This document shows positions 15,012-22,300 of a stretch of DNA of 28,288 nt, one piece after another. Origin of the DNA: JADLEX01 sp964586775 (GTDB lineage Bacteria; Lernaellota; Lernaellaia; JACKCT01); NCBI GenBank assembly GCA_964586775.1, contig CAZPJD010000266.1, positions 1 through 28,288 on the forward strand, written 5' to 3'. The translations under genes and the position numbers were made by a program. The notes under the pieces were generated by a model. It searched no databases, was not told the origin of the DNA, and saw nothing but the letters and a program-made list of their open reading frames with translations. How positions within the stretch are numbered: position 1 is the stretch's first letter; each line of letters starts with the position of its first letter.

Positions 15012-16552
15012 ACGCGCTTTCGGTCCCGATCGGCGGTGGGGACTTCGAGCACGGCGGCGAGGCGTCGCGCCGGCTCAAGGCCCTCTTGCAGCGTTCGGGA
15101 GCCGACGCCGCGGCGGTGCGTCGCGCGGTGATCGCGACGTACGAAGCCGAGATGAACGTTATCATCCACGCCCGTTGCGGGCGCATGGAAGCGGCGATCG
15201 ACGCCGATCGCATCACGGTCGAAATCTCCGACGAAGGACCGGGAATTCCCGACGTAACCCTCGCGCTCACCGAGGGCTGGTCCACCGCGCCCGACAAGGC
15301 CCGCCAACTTGGCTTTGGCGCGGGGCTCGGCCTGCCCAACATCCGTCGCATGAGCGACACCTTCGAGATCGACACCCGCGTCGGGCAGGGGACGCGCCTG
15401 CGTTTCGCGATCCGCGTCTCGCCCGCGTCGCCCGATGGGTACTTCCGCCACCATCTGCGCCTGCGGCCAGAGCGATGCACGTCGTGCATGGCGTGCGTGA
15501 CGGCCTGCCCGACGAACGCGATGCGCCTGAAAAGCGGCGTGCCGAGCATCCTCGCGCACCTGTGCGTGGACTGCGCCGAGTGCGTGCGGGCGTGCCGGCC
15601 AAAGGCGATCGAGGTCGATGTCGGCGAGGCGGGTTCCGTCGAGGAACGCGCCACCATTCTGCCCGCCGAATTGCGCACGCAGTTGGGCACTTCCACTTCG
15701 GCGGATCGATTCGAGGAAGCGATTCGCTCGGAGATGGGCGGCGACTCGTGCTGGAACGACGGATTTGTCGCAGCCTTGCGCGTCGCCGAGTTGGAAGCGG
15801 CGTCCGAATGCGCACCGCTGATCTCGGCTCGCTGTGCCGCCATCGCCGACCTCGTCGCCGCGCGATTTCCCGCGCTCGTCGGGAACCTGTCGCCTTTTCG
15901 CACGCCGGTCGAGGCGGCGGCGCTCGAATCGGGGCCGCTGTCCCGCGTCGCCGTGCTGTGTCCCGCGCAGGTCGCCGCCGCGAGGAATGCCGACCCCACG
16001 GGCCGGATCGAGTGCGCGGGCATCGACGAAATCATCCGCCGGATCCGACCGGCCCTCGCAAAGACGCGCGACGCGAATGAATGTCCCCAGAGCGACGAAC
16101 CCGCGAGCGGTCGGGACCCGAATCGCGACGGCGTCTTCGTCGCGTGGGGCGCGCGTCACGTCGTCGAAATTCTGGACCGGCTGGAAGACGGCCGGCTCGA
16201 CCCCTGCCGCATCCTCGAACTCTCCCTGTGCGACGGCGGCTGCTTCGGTTCGCCGCTGCTTGTCGAAAACCCGTGGATCGCGTCGCGACGATCCGCGCCA
16301 CGCGTGAATGATGCCGAAGACGCCAAGGCCGCGCGCCGCGAGGCGCCTGTCGCCGCGCGAGCGGCGCTGCGTCTCGACGCCGACATGGCGGTCGCGATGC
16401 AAAAATTCGCCGAGATCGACCGGATCGCGAAGACGCTGCCGGGCCGCAACTGCGCGCAGTGCGGCGCTCCGGTCTGTTCCACTTACGCCGAGGACATCGT
16501 GCTCGGCCGCGCGCCGGCCGGGCTGTGCCCGTATCAAGAGGTGACGCCATGA
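15008..16552 (+). CDS. Four-part fusion: HATPase, 2x[4Fe-4S] ferredoxin, degenerate hydrogenase H-domain, PF04060-like FeS
   Basis: A 514-residue cytoplasmic iron-sulfur protein. Residues about 20-140 are a GHKL ATPase like anti-sigma factors/RsbW (EAEMNVIIHA, DEGPGIPD, GFGAGLGLPNIRRMSD). A bacterial ferredoxin pair follows (Cys157/160/163/167 and Cys186/189/192/196). Residues about 210-430 align by eye with the hydrogenase-like part of the sensor kinase at 24300: ISARCAAIADLVAARFPAL (Cys276) at L1, AVLCPAQ (Cys318) at L2, and SLCDGGCFGSP (Cys408, Cys412) at L3. The tail has a PF04060-like cluster (Cys482/485/490/507, NCAQCGAPVC). Catalytic H2 activity is unlikely, since the Lys/Glu of L2 and the Gly-rich end of L3 are lost. 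The GTG start has GGAGGAG upstream and overlaps the preceding stop; the end overlaps the next gene (ATGA). A redox-responsive regulatory or assembly role is inferred. Confidence 0.85.
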   Translation: MNALSVPIGGGDFEHGGEASRRLKALLQRSGADAAAVRRAVIATYEAEMNVIIHARCGRMEAAIDADRITVEISDEGPGIPDVTLALTEGWSTAPDKARQLGFGAGLGLPNIRRMSDTFEIDTRVGQGTRLRFAIRVSPASPDGYFRHHLRLRPERCTSCMACVTACPTNAMRLKSGVPSILAHLCVDCAECVRACRPKAIEVDVGEAGSVEERATILPAELRTQLGTSTSADRFEEAIRSEMGGDSCWNDGFVAALRVAELEAASECAPLISARCAAIADLVAARFPALVGNLSPFRTPVEAAALESGPLSRVAVLCPAQVAAARNADPTGRIECAGIDEIIRRIRPALAKTRDANECPQSDEPASGRDPNRDGVFVAWGARHVVEILDRLEDGRLDPCRILELSLCDGGCFGSPLLVENPWIASRRSAPRVNDAEDAKAARREAPVAARAALRLDADMAVAMQKFAEIDRIAKTLPGRNCAQCGAPVCSTYAEDIVLGRAPAGLCPYQEVTP

Positions 16553-16902
16553 CACTCGCCGAACTGGCCAAGACCCTGAAGCTCGAATGCCTGACTCCGA
16601 AGCTCGCGGCCGAAGCCGAGCGCGACATCGGCTATGGCTACGTCTCGGACCTGCTGTCCGACGTGCTGGCCCACGCGCCCGAAGGCGGCGTGCTCGTCAC
16701 CATTCAGGCGCACCTGAACATGGTGGCCGTGGCGCTGCACGCGGGCCTCGCGGGGGTGATCCTCGCGGGTGGACGGCGGCCCGACGCCGATGTGATCGAG
16801 CGCGCGAGCGTTGAGGGCGTGCCGCTGTGGCTCGCGAACGAGCCCGCGTTCGACCTGGTTGGACGGCTTTACGAACTCGGCATTCGGGGACGACGCGCGT
16901 GA
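16549..16902 (+). CDS. DRTGG-like domain protein, second copy
   Basis: A 117-residue soluble protein. It has the DRTGG-type arrangement YGYVSDLLSDVLAHAP, GGVLVTIQAHLNMVAVAL, GVILAGGRRPDADVIERA and VEGVPLWL, closer to the family consensus than the first copy. The final helix reads FDLVGRLYELGIRG. The start overlaps the preceding stop (ATGA), with AGAGGTG upstream, and its stop overlaps the PHP gene start (GTGA). No catalytic residues are evident; a ligand-binding regulatory role is the usual guess for the family. Its recurrence next to HATPase and PHP genes in hydrogenase clusters is known to me only as a genomic association. Confidence 0.82.
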   Translation: MTLAELAKTLKLECLTPKLAAEAERDIGYGYVSDLLSDVLAHAPEGGVLVTIQAHLNMVAVALHAGLAGVILAGGRRPDADVIERASVEGVPLWLANEPAFDLVGRLYELGIRGRRA

Positions 16903-17642
16903 AGGAGTTTGCCGCCGATCTGCATATCCACACCGTGCTCTCGCCGTGCGCGGACGCGGCGATGCGCCCGCCGGCGATCGTCGAGGCGGCGCTGGCGCGC
17001 GGGATCGGGATGATCGCGATCTGCGACCACAACGCGGCGGCGAATGTGGGCGCTGTGCGTGAGGCGGCGGCGGGGGACCTGGTGGTGATCGCGGGGATCG
17101 AGATCACCACGATCGAAGAAGTGCACGTGCTCGGTTGGTTCGGCGACGACGCCGCGGCCGACGCGGTGGCGGACGTGGTGCGCCGGACGCTGCCGACGCG
17201 AAGCGGCCTGCGAGGTGCGTTGCGCGAACCCACGGTCGTCGATGCGCTGGGTGAGATCGTCGAGTGGCCCAATGTGGCCTACGAATCGGCCTGCGCGCTG
17301 TCGCTCGCGAATGCGGTGGAACTGATTCGGCGCCACGGTGGAATCGCCGTCGCGGCCCACGTCGATCGCCGCTCGTTCTCGGTTCTCAGTCAACTTGGAT
17401 TCTGGCCGGAAGACATCGCGTTCGACGCGGTCGAGGTGTCGGCGCACGGCGCGCGGCGCGGCCGGGCGGCGGATCTGATTTCGCCCGGGCGTCCGATTGT
17501 GACCGCGTCCGACGCGCACAGCCTGGACGAGGTCGGCGACGCCCGGACGATCTGGACGCTCGCGAAGCCGGATTTCGCGGAACTGAGGCTCGCGCTCGAT
17601 GACGCGGACGGTCGGGGATTTCAGATCGGGGGCGTGAATTGA
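16899..17642 (+). CDS. PHP domain metal-dependent phosphoesterase-like protein
   Basis: A 247-residue member of the polymerase and histidinol phosphatase (PHP) superfamily. Metal-binding motifs are visible in order: DLHIHTVLSPCAD (His9, His11), a CDHN motif near residue 45, GIEITT near residue 68, AAHVDR near residue 150, and SDAHS near residue 207. Most predicted ligands are kept, so catalytic phosphoesterase activity is plausible. The substrate is unknown. The GTG at 16899 overlaps the previous stop and has GGGGA upstream; a longer frame starting at 16827 would read through the preceding gene and is rejected. It ends in a TTGA overlap with the next gene. Its place between DRTGG and HATPase genes links it to the hydrogenase accessory module. 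Confidence 0.87.
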   Translation: MKEFAADLHIHTVLSPCADAAMRPPAIVEAALARGIGMIAICDHNAAANVGAVREAAAGDLVVIAGIEITTIEEVHVLGWFGDDAAADAVADVVRRTLPTRSGLRGALREPTVVDALGEIVEWPNVAYESACALSLANAVELIRRHGGIAVAAHVDRRSFSVLSQLGFWPEDIAFDAVEVSAHGARRGRAADLISPGRPIVTASDAHSLDEVGDARTIWTLAKPDFAELRLALDDADGRGFQIGGVN

Positions 17643-18181
17643 TCGAGATCGCCCTTCACATCCTCGATCTGATCGAGAACAGCATCAACGCACGCGCGTC
17701 AATCGTGCGCGTAACGGTGAACGAATCGCCGTCGCGGGATCTGCTGGAAATCGAGATCGAGGACAACGGGGCGGGTCTTGGTGTGACGCCCGAGCAGGCG
17801 CTCGATCCGTTCTACACGACCAAACCCGGCAAGCGGGTCGGCCTCGGTCTCGCGCTGTTCGCCGGTGCGGCCGAGCGAGCGGGCGGCCACCTGACCCTCG
17901 GCGCGTCGCCGCTCGGCGGGGTGCGCGTGAACGTCGCGATGCAGCTCACGCACATCGACCGCGCGCCGCTTGGCGATCTGGCGACCACTTTCTCGTCGGT
18001 CGTGTGCACGAACCCCGATCTTGATCTTCAGCTTCGGTTCCTCGTCGAGGGCGAGGAGCGCGAGGTGCGCGTGAAGGATTTGGACGACGCCCGCCAGCGC
18101 GGCACCGCCGGACTGACCGTCGCCCGCAAGGTTTCGCAGGAGGTAAAGACCGCTCTCGCCAGCGTGGGGATGCGGTCATGA
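17639..18181 (+). CDS. Small HATPase (GHKL) protein of the hydrogenase accessory module
   Basis: A 180-residue protein with only a histidine-kinase-like ATPase domain and a short tail. The Bergerat-fold motifs are clear: N-box LDLIENSINARA (residues about 9-20), G1 IEDNGAGL, then DPFYTTKPGKRVGLGLALF with the ATP lid and G2. There is no phosphoacceptor His, no sensor domain and no membrane segment, so it is not a complete histidine kinase. It may act as an ATP-dependent switch or protein kinase on a partner such as the receivers downstream or the DRTGG proteins; this is inference. The TTG start (17639) overlaps the PHP stop. The stop overlaps a possible 43-codon frame, then the NuoE-like gene. 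Confidence 0.83.
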   Translation: MIEIALHILDLIENSINARASIVRVTVNESPSRDLLEIEIEDNGAGLGVTPEQALDPFYTTKPGKRVGLGLALFAGAAERAGGHLTLGASPLGGVRVNVAMQLTHIDRAPLGDLATTFSSVVCTNPDLDLQLRFLVEGEEREVRVKDLDDARQRGTAGLTVARKVSQEVKTALASVGMRS

Positions 18182-18309
18182 CACGGATATTCGTTATTGC
18201 CGATGGTCCGCTCGCCCCGTTTCGGAACGTCCGGGAACGGGCTCGGCGACCCTCGGCGCACGGTGATTTGCCCGGAGAATTTGGACGTATTTTGGGAGGT
18301 CCTCGATGA
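18178..18309 (+). CDS. Possible 43-residue small ORF bridging the HATPase and hydC genes
   Basis: This frame starts with an ATG overlapping the HATPase stop (ATGA) and ends with a TGA overlapping the hydC ATG (ATGA), the same coupling used throughout the locus. The product would begin MTRIFVIADGPLAPF and then become Arg/Gly-rich, with no recognised domain. It could be a translated bridge that keeps ribosomes moving across the 120-nt gap, or chance. Codon use cannot decide at this length. Confidence 0.25.
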   Translation: MTRIFVIADGPLAPFRNVRERARRPSAHGDLPGEFGRILGGPR

Positions 18310-18869
18310 TCGAAACCGTTCACTCCTGTTCCTGCGGCGAGACCGCGACCGAGGCCGAGCTGCTCGCCCGGCTCGACGCGGTGCTGGCCGACTATCGGGA
18401 CAAACCGGGAGCCCTGATCCCGGTCCTGCAGATCGCGCAGGGACTGTTCGGGTATCTGCCCGAATCGGCGCTGCGTCGCATCGCCCTCGCGCTCAAGAAG
18501 CCCTACAGCGAGGTCGCGGGAGTCGTGGGATTCTATTCGTTTTTCTCCACCGTTCCGCGCGGCGAGCACCTGGTGCGCGTATGCCTCGGAACGGCGTGCT
18601 ACGTGCGCGGCGGCAAGGGCGTGCTCGACGCGCTCAAGGCGAAGCTGGGCATCGACGTCGGCCAGACGACCGACAACCGGCAGTTTTCGCTCGAGATCGC
18701 GCGGTGCTTCGGCGCGTGCGGGCTCGCGCCCGCCATCATGATCGATCAGGAGGTCTTGCACCGGGTGAAGCCGGGACGTATCGGCGAGATCCTCGCGCGA
18801 TTCCGCGGCGAGCCGACACGGCGCACGACCGAGCAGGCACAAGGAGGTCAGCCATGGGCCAGCGCGTGA
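18306..18869 (+). CDS. hydC: NuoE-like [2Fe-2S] subunit of the [FeFe]-hydrogenase (HydC/HndA)
   Basis: Small electron-transfer subunit of a soluble NAD(P)-linked hydrogenase. The 187-residue protein has the NuoE helical N-terminus (ALIPVLQIAQGLFGYLPESA, about residues 38-57), the VVGFYSFFSTVPRG link, and the thioredoxin-like [2Fe-2S] domain. The four ligands are Cys93 and Cys98 (CLGTAC) and Cys134 and Cys138 (CFGAC). An extra N-terminal CSC (residues 8-10) is outside the usual cluster set. GGGAGGT precedes the ATG. The gene overlaps the next one by 16 nt. In HydABC/HndABCD enzymes this subunit pairs with the NuoF-like flavoprotein, here encoded two genes downstream. Confidence 0.93.
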   Translation: MIETVHSCSCGETATEAELLARLDAVLADYRDKPGALIPVLQIAQGLFGYLPESALRRIALALKKPYSEVAGVVGFYSFFSTVPRGEHLVRVCLGTACYVRGGKGVLDALKAKLGIDVGQTTDNRQFSLEIARCFGACGLAPAIMIDQEVLHRVKPGRIGEILARFRGEPTRRTTEQAQGGQPWASA

Positions 18870-19225
18870 CGAACGCCGAGGACCTGAAACGCCTCCGCGA
18901 GGCCGCGAAGCGCGATCTGGAACTGCGCGCGGGGACGAAAGAGGTGCAGGTCACCGTTCACATGGGGACCTGCGGAATCGCGGCGGGTGCGCGTGACGTG
19001 CTCGCGAAGCTGATGGACGAACTCGAGACCGAACACGTCGACAACGTGACGGTTCGGCAGTCGGGGTGCCTGGGTCTTTGCGATCAGGAGCCGATGTTCA
19101 CGATCCGGGACAAGGAAGGCCACGAGTTCACGTACGGACGGCTCGATCGGTTTCGCGTTCACGAAATCGTGACCAGCCACGTCGTGCACGGCCAACCGGT
19201 CGCCAAATTCCTGGTCCAGGCGTGA
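18854..19225 (+). CDS. hndB: HndB-like thioredoxin-fold [2Fe-2S] protein
   Basis: A 123-residue ferredoxin-like subunit of Hnd-type tetrameric hydrogenases. After an N-terminal helix (VTNAEDLKRLREAAKRDL), the domain shows MGTCGIAAGARDVL (Cys near residue 37) and RQSGCLGLCDQEPMF (two Cys, spaced C-x3-C), the pattern seen in HndB. Only three obvious ligand cysteines are visible, which I recall as normal for this group. It starts inside the end of hydC (16-nt overlap) with a strong AAGGAGGTC site, and ends 7 nt before the NuoF-like gene. Presence of this separate subunit makes the enzyme Hnd-like (four subunits) rather than a plain HydABC trimer. Confidence 0.88.
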   Translation: MGQRVTNAEDLKRLREAAKRDLELRAGTKEVQVTVHMGTCGIAAGARDVLAKLMDELETEHVDNVTVRQSGCLGLCDQEPMFTIRDKEGHEFTYGRLDRFRVHEIVTSHVVHGQPVAKFLVQA

Positions 19226-19232
19226 GGGGGAC

Positions 19233-22200
19233 ATGACGATGCCAAAATCCGTGAGAAGCCATTGTCTGATCTGCGCGGGCGGCGGTTGTATCGCGTGCGG
19301 GTCGCTCGAGGTGAGCGCCGCGATGCGCGAGGCCGTTGCCGCGTTCGATCTTTCCGAAGAGGTCAAGGTCATCGAAACCGGGTGCCTCGGCCCCTGCGCC
19401 GTCGGCCCGGTGATGGTGATTTATCCCGAGGGCACGTTCTATCAGAACGTCAAACCCGAGGACGCCAAACATATCGTCGAAGAGCACCTGCTCAAGGGGC
19501 GCGTGGTCGAGCGGCTGGTTCATCAAGACCGCAAGACGCACGAACCCGCGCGCGAGATGGGCGATATCACGTTCTTCGCCCGGCAGGTCAAGGTCGTGCT
19601 GCGAAACTGCGGCGTGATCGATCCGCTGAAGATCGAGGAATACATCGCCCGCGAGGGCTACATGGGCGCGGCGCGCGCGCTGACCGAGATGACGCCCGAG
19701 CAGGTGATCGACGAGGTCAAACGCTCCGGCCTGCGCGGTCGCGGCGGCGCGGGATTCCCGTCGGGCCTGAAGTGGGAACTGACGCGCAAGGCCACCGGTG
19801 ACGAGAAGTACATTCTGTGCAACGCCGACGAGGGCGACCCCGGCGCGTTCATGGATCGCAGCGTGCTCGAAGGCGATCCGCACTCGATCATCGAGGGCAT
19901 GATGATCGCCGGTTACGCGATCGGCGCGAAGCACGGCTTCGTGTACGTGCGCGCCGAGTATCCGCTGGCGGTCGAGCGGTTGCAGCACGCGATCGGACAG
20001 GCGCGCGAGATGGGCCTGCTCGGAACCAACGTGTTCGGCAGCGGATTCGATTTCGATCTGGAAATCCGCATGGGCTCTGGCGCGTTCGTGTGCGGCGAGG
20101 AAACGGCGCTGATGACCTCGATCGAGGGCAAGCGCGGCGAACCGCGGCCCCGTCCGCCGTACCCGGCGCACAAGGGTCTGTGGGGCAAGCCGTCGTGCCT
20201 CAACAACGTCGAGACCTTCGCCAACGTGCCGATGATCCTGACCAAGGGCGCGGAATGGTACGCGTCGATGGGCACCGAAAAGAGCAAGGGCACCAAGGTG
20301 TTCGCGCTCGCGGGCGCCATCAACAACACCGGCCTTGTCGAGGTGCCGATCGGCATGAGCCTCGGCGAACTGCTGTACGACGTCGGCGGCGGAATCCCCG
20401 GCGGCAAGAAGTTCAAGGCCGCGCAGATGGGCGGGCCGTCGGGCGGCTGCATCCCGCGCGAGCACCTGAACGTGCCCGTGGACTATGAATCGCTGCAGGA
20501 GCTCGGCGCGATCATGGGCTCGGGCGGCCTGATCGTCATGGACGAGGACTCGTGCATGGTCGACGTCGCGCGGTTTTTCCTGGAGTTCGTGCAGGAGGAG
20601 TCGTGCGGCAAGTGCACGCCGTGTCGCGTCGGCACCAAACGCATGCTCGAGATCGTCACGCGCATCACCGAGGGCAAGGGCGAAATGGCCGACCTCGACA
20701 AGCTGGTCGAACTGGGCCAGCAGATCCGCGAGACCTCGCTATGCGGCCTCGGCCAAACCGCGCCCAATCCGGTGCTCTCGACGCTGCGCCATTTCCGCGA
20801 GGAGTACGTCGCGCACATCCGCGACAAAAAGTGCCCCGCGGGCGTTTGCGCCGACCTGACGCGCGCGCCTTGCATGACCGCGTGCCCCGCGGGCGTGTAC
20901 GTGCCCGGCTACGTCTCGCTGATCGGCGAGGCGCGCTACGCCGAGGCCATGCGCGTGCACCGCGAAAACAACCCGCTGGCCGCCGTGTGCGCCCGGGTGT
21001 GCTTCCACGCGTGCGAGGACAAATGCCGCCGCTCCGGGCTCGACGAGTCGGTCGGCATCCGCGGCCTCAAACGCTTCATGGCCGATCAAGAGACCACGTG
21101 GCAGTTGCCGGAGATCCGCATCAACGACGACGCCGCGAAGCGCAAGGTCGCCATTGTCGGCGCGGGGCCGTCGGGACTCGCGTGCGGGTACTTCCTCGCG
21201 CGGCTCGGTTATCGCCCGACGATCTTCGAGTCCGAACCCCGTGCGGGCGGCATGCTCGTGCAGGCGATTCCGGCGTATCGGCTGCCGCGCGACATCGTGG
21301 ACCGCGAGGTCTCGATGATCGAACGCATCGGTGTCGAACTGCGCTACGGGCAGCGGCTCGGCCATGATTTCAATCTGCTCGACCTGCGCGGCCGGGGTTA
21401 TGAGGCCGTCTTCCTGGGCATCGGCGCGCCGTCGGGCCAGCGGCTCGGCGTGACCGGCGACGAGGCCGAGGGCGTGGTCGAGGCGCTCGACTATCTGCGC
21501 GAATACAACCTGCGCGGCACGGCGACCAAGGGCGAGCGCGTGCTCGTCATCGGCGGCGGCAACGCCGCGGTGGACGCCGCTCGCACGGCGGTGCGTCTTG
21601 GCGCTCAGAACGTGACGCTGCTCTACCGCCGCACTCGCGAGGAGATGCCCGCCTACGCCGAAGAGGTGGAGGAGGCCGAGCGCGAGGGCGTGCGGATGAA
21701 GTTCCTTGTCGCGCCCGTCGAGGTGCTGACGCAAAACGGCCGCGTCTGCGGAGTCCGCGCGCAGCAGATGTCGCTCGGCGCGTTCGATCGCAGCGGACGC
21801 CGTCGCCCGGTTGCGACGCCCGGCGGCGAGTTCGTGATCGAGGGCGACCTGGTCATCGCCGCGGTGGGGCAGACGCTCAACCCGGCGGCGATCGGCGCGA
21901 ACGGCGACCTGCGTCTGCGCGACAACCACTTCATCGTGGCCGACCCGATCACGGGCCGGACCTCGATCCCGTGGCTCTTCGCGGGCGGCGACGCCGTCGT
22001 CGGCCCCTCGTCGGTCGCCGAGGCGGTCGGCGGGGGCGAGCGCGCGGCGGCGGGCATCGACCGCATGTTCACTGGAAAGGACAACGCCTTCTGGCGCATC
22101 CGCACGCAGGTGGACACCGCGTTCGATCCCGACGCGGATCCGATTCTGGTTCCGCGCGCGCCGGTCCGCACGTTGCCGGCCGAGCAGCGCACGCACAACT

Positions 22201-22286
22201 TCCGCGAAGTCGAACAACCCTGGAGCGAGACCGAGGCCCTGCGGGAAGCCCGGCGCTGCCTGCGCTGCGACTACCGCTGCGCTTGA
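19233..22286 (+). CDS. hydB: NuoF-like flavoprotein fused to a GltD/NfnB-type NAD(P)H oxidoreductase
   Basis: A 1017-residue cytoplasmic flavo-iron-sulfur protein. The N-terminus carries a thioredoxin-like [2Fe-2S] domain (Cys14/Cys19/Cys22 region, Cys51/Cys55). The NuoF core follows: GRGGAGFP (169-176), the FMN/NADH loop NADEGDPGAF (197-206), an SLBB-like region, and a [4Fe-4S] site (Cys458/461/464/504). Where HndC-type proteins end with a ferredoxin, this one continues into a GltD-like half: Cys534/539/547/551 and Cys586/590/594/598, an FAD Rossmann motif GAGPSG (643-648), a pyridine-nucleotide motif GGGNAA (774-779), and a C-terminal CLRCDYRC. GltD-type proteins (including NfnB) normally use NADPH. 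The complex could therefore couple NADH, NADPH, ferredoxin and H2; this is inference. The frame is unbroken, so the fusion is real in this sequence. It begins 7 nt after hndB and ends 14 nt before hydA. Confidence 0.92.
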   Translation: MTMPKSVRSHCLICAGGGCIACGSLEVSAAMREAVAAFDLSEEVKVIETGCLGPCAVGPVMVIYPEGTFYQNVKPEDAKHIVEEHLLKGRVVERLVHQDRKTHEPAREMGDITFFARQVKVVLRNCGVIDPLKIEEYIAREGYMGAARALTEMTPEQVIDEVKRSGLRGRGGAGFPSGLKWELTRKATGDEKYILCNADEGDPGAFMDRSVLEGDPHSIIEGMMIAGYAIGAKHGFVYVRAEYPLAVERLQHAIGQAREMGLLGTNVFGSGFDFDLEIRMGSGAFVCGEETALMTSIEGKRGEPRPRPPYPAHKGLWGKPSCLNNVETFANVPMILTKGAEWYASMGTEKSKGTKVFALAGAINNTGLVEVPIGMSLGELLYDVGGGIPGGKKFKAAQMGGPSGGCIPREHLNVPVDYESLQELGAIMGSGGLIVMDEDSCMVDVARFFLEFVQEESCGKCTPCRVGTKRMLEIVTRITEGKGEMADLDKLVELGQQIRETSLCGLGQTAPNPVLSTLRHFREEYVAHIRDKKCPAGVCADLTRAPCMTACPAGVYVPGYVSLIGEARYAEAMRVHRENNPLAAVCARVCFHACEDKCRRSGLDESVGIRGLKRFMADQETTWQLPEIRINDDAAKRKVAIVGAGPSGLACGYFLARLGYRPTIFESEPRAGGMLVQAIPAYRLPRDIVDREVSMIERIGVELRYGQRLGHDFNLLDLRGRGYEAVFLGIGAPSGQRLGVTGDEAEGVVEALDYLREYNLRGTATKGERVLVIGGGNAAVDAARTAVRLGAQNVTLLYRRTREEMPAYAEEVEEAEREGVRMKFLVAPVEVLTQNGRVCGVRAQQMSLGAFDRSGRRRPVATPGGEFVIEGDLVIAAVGQTLNPAAIGANGDLRLRDNHFIVADPITGRTSIPWLFAGGDAVVGPSSVAEAVGGGERAAAGIDRMFTGKDNAFWRIRTQVDTAFDPDADPILVPRAPVRTLPAEQRTHNFREVEQPWSETEALREARRCLRCDYRCA

Positions 22287-22300
22287 GGAGGACCGAAACG

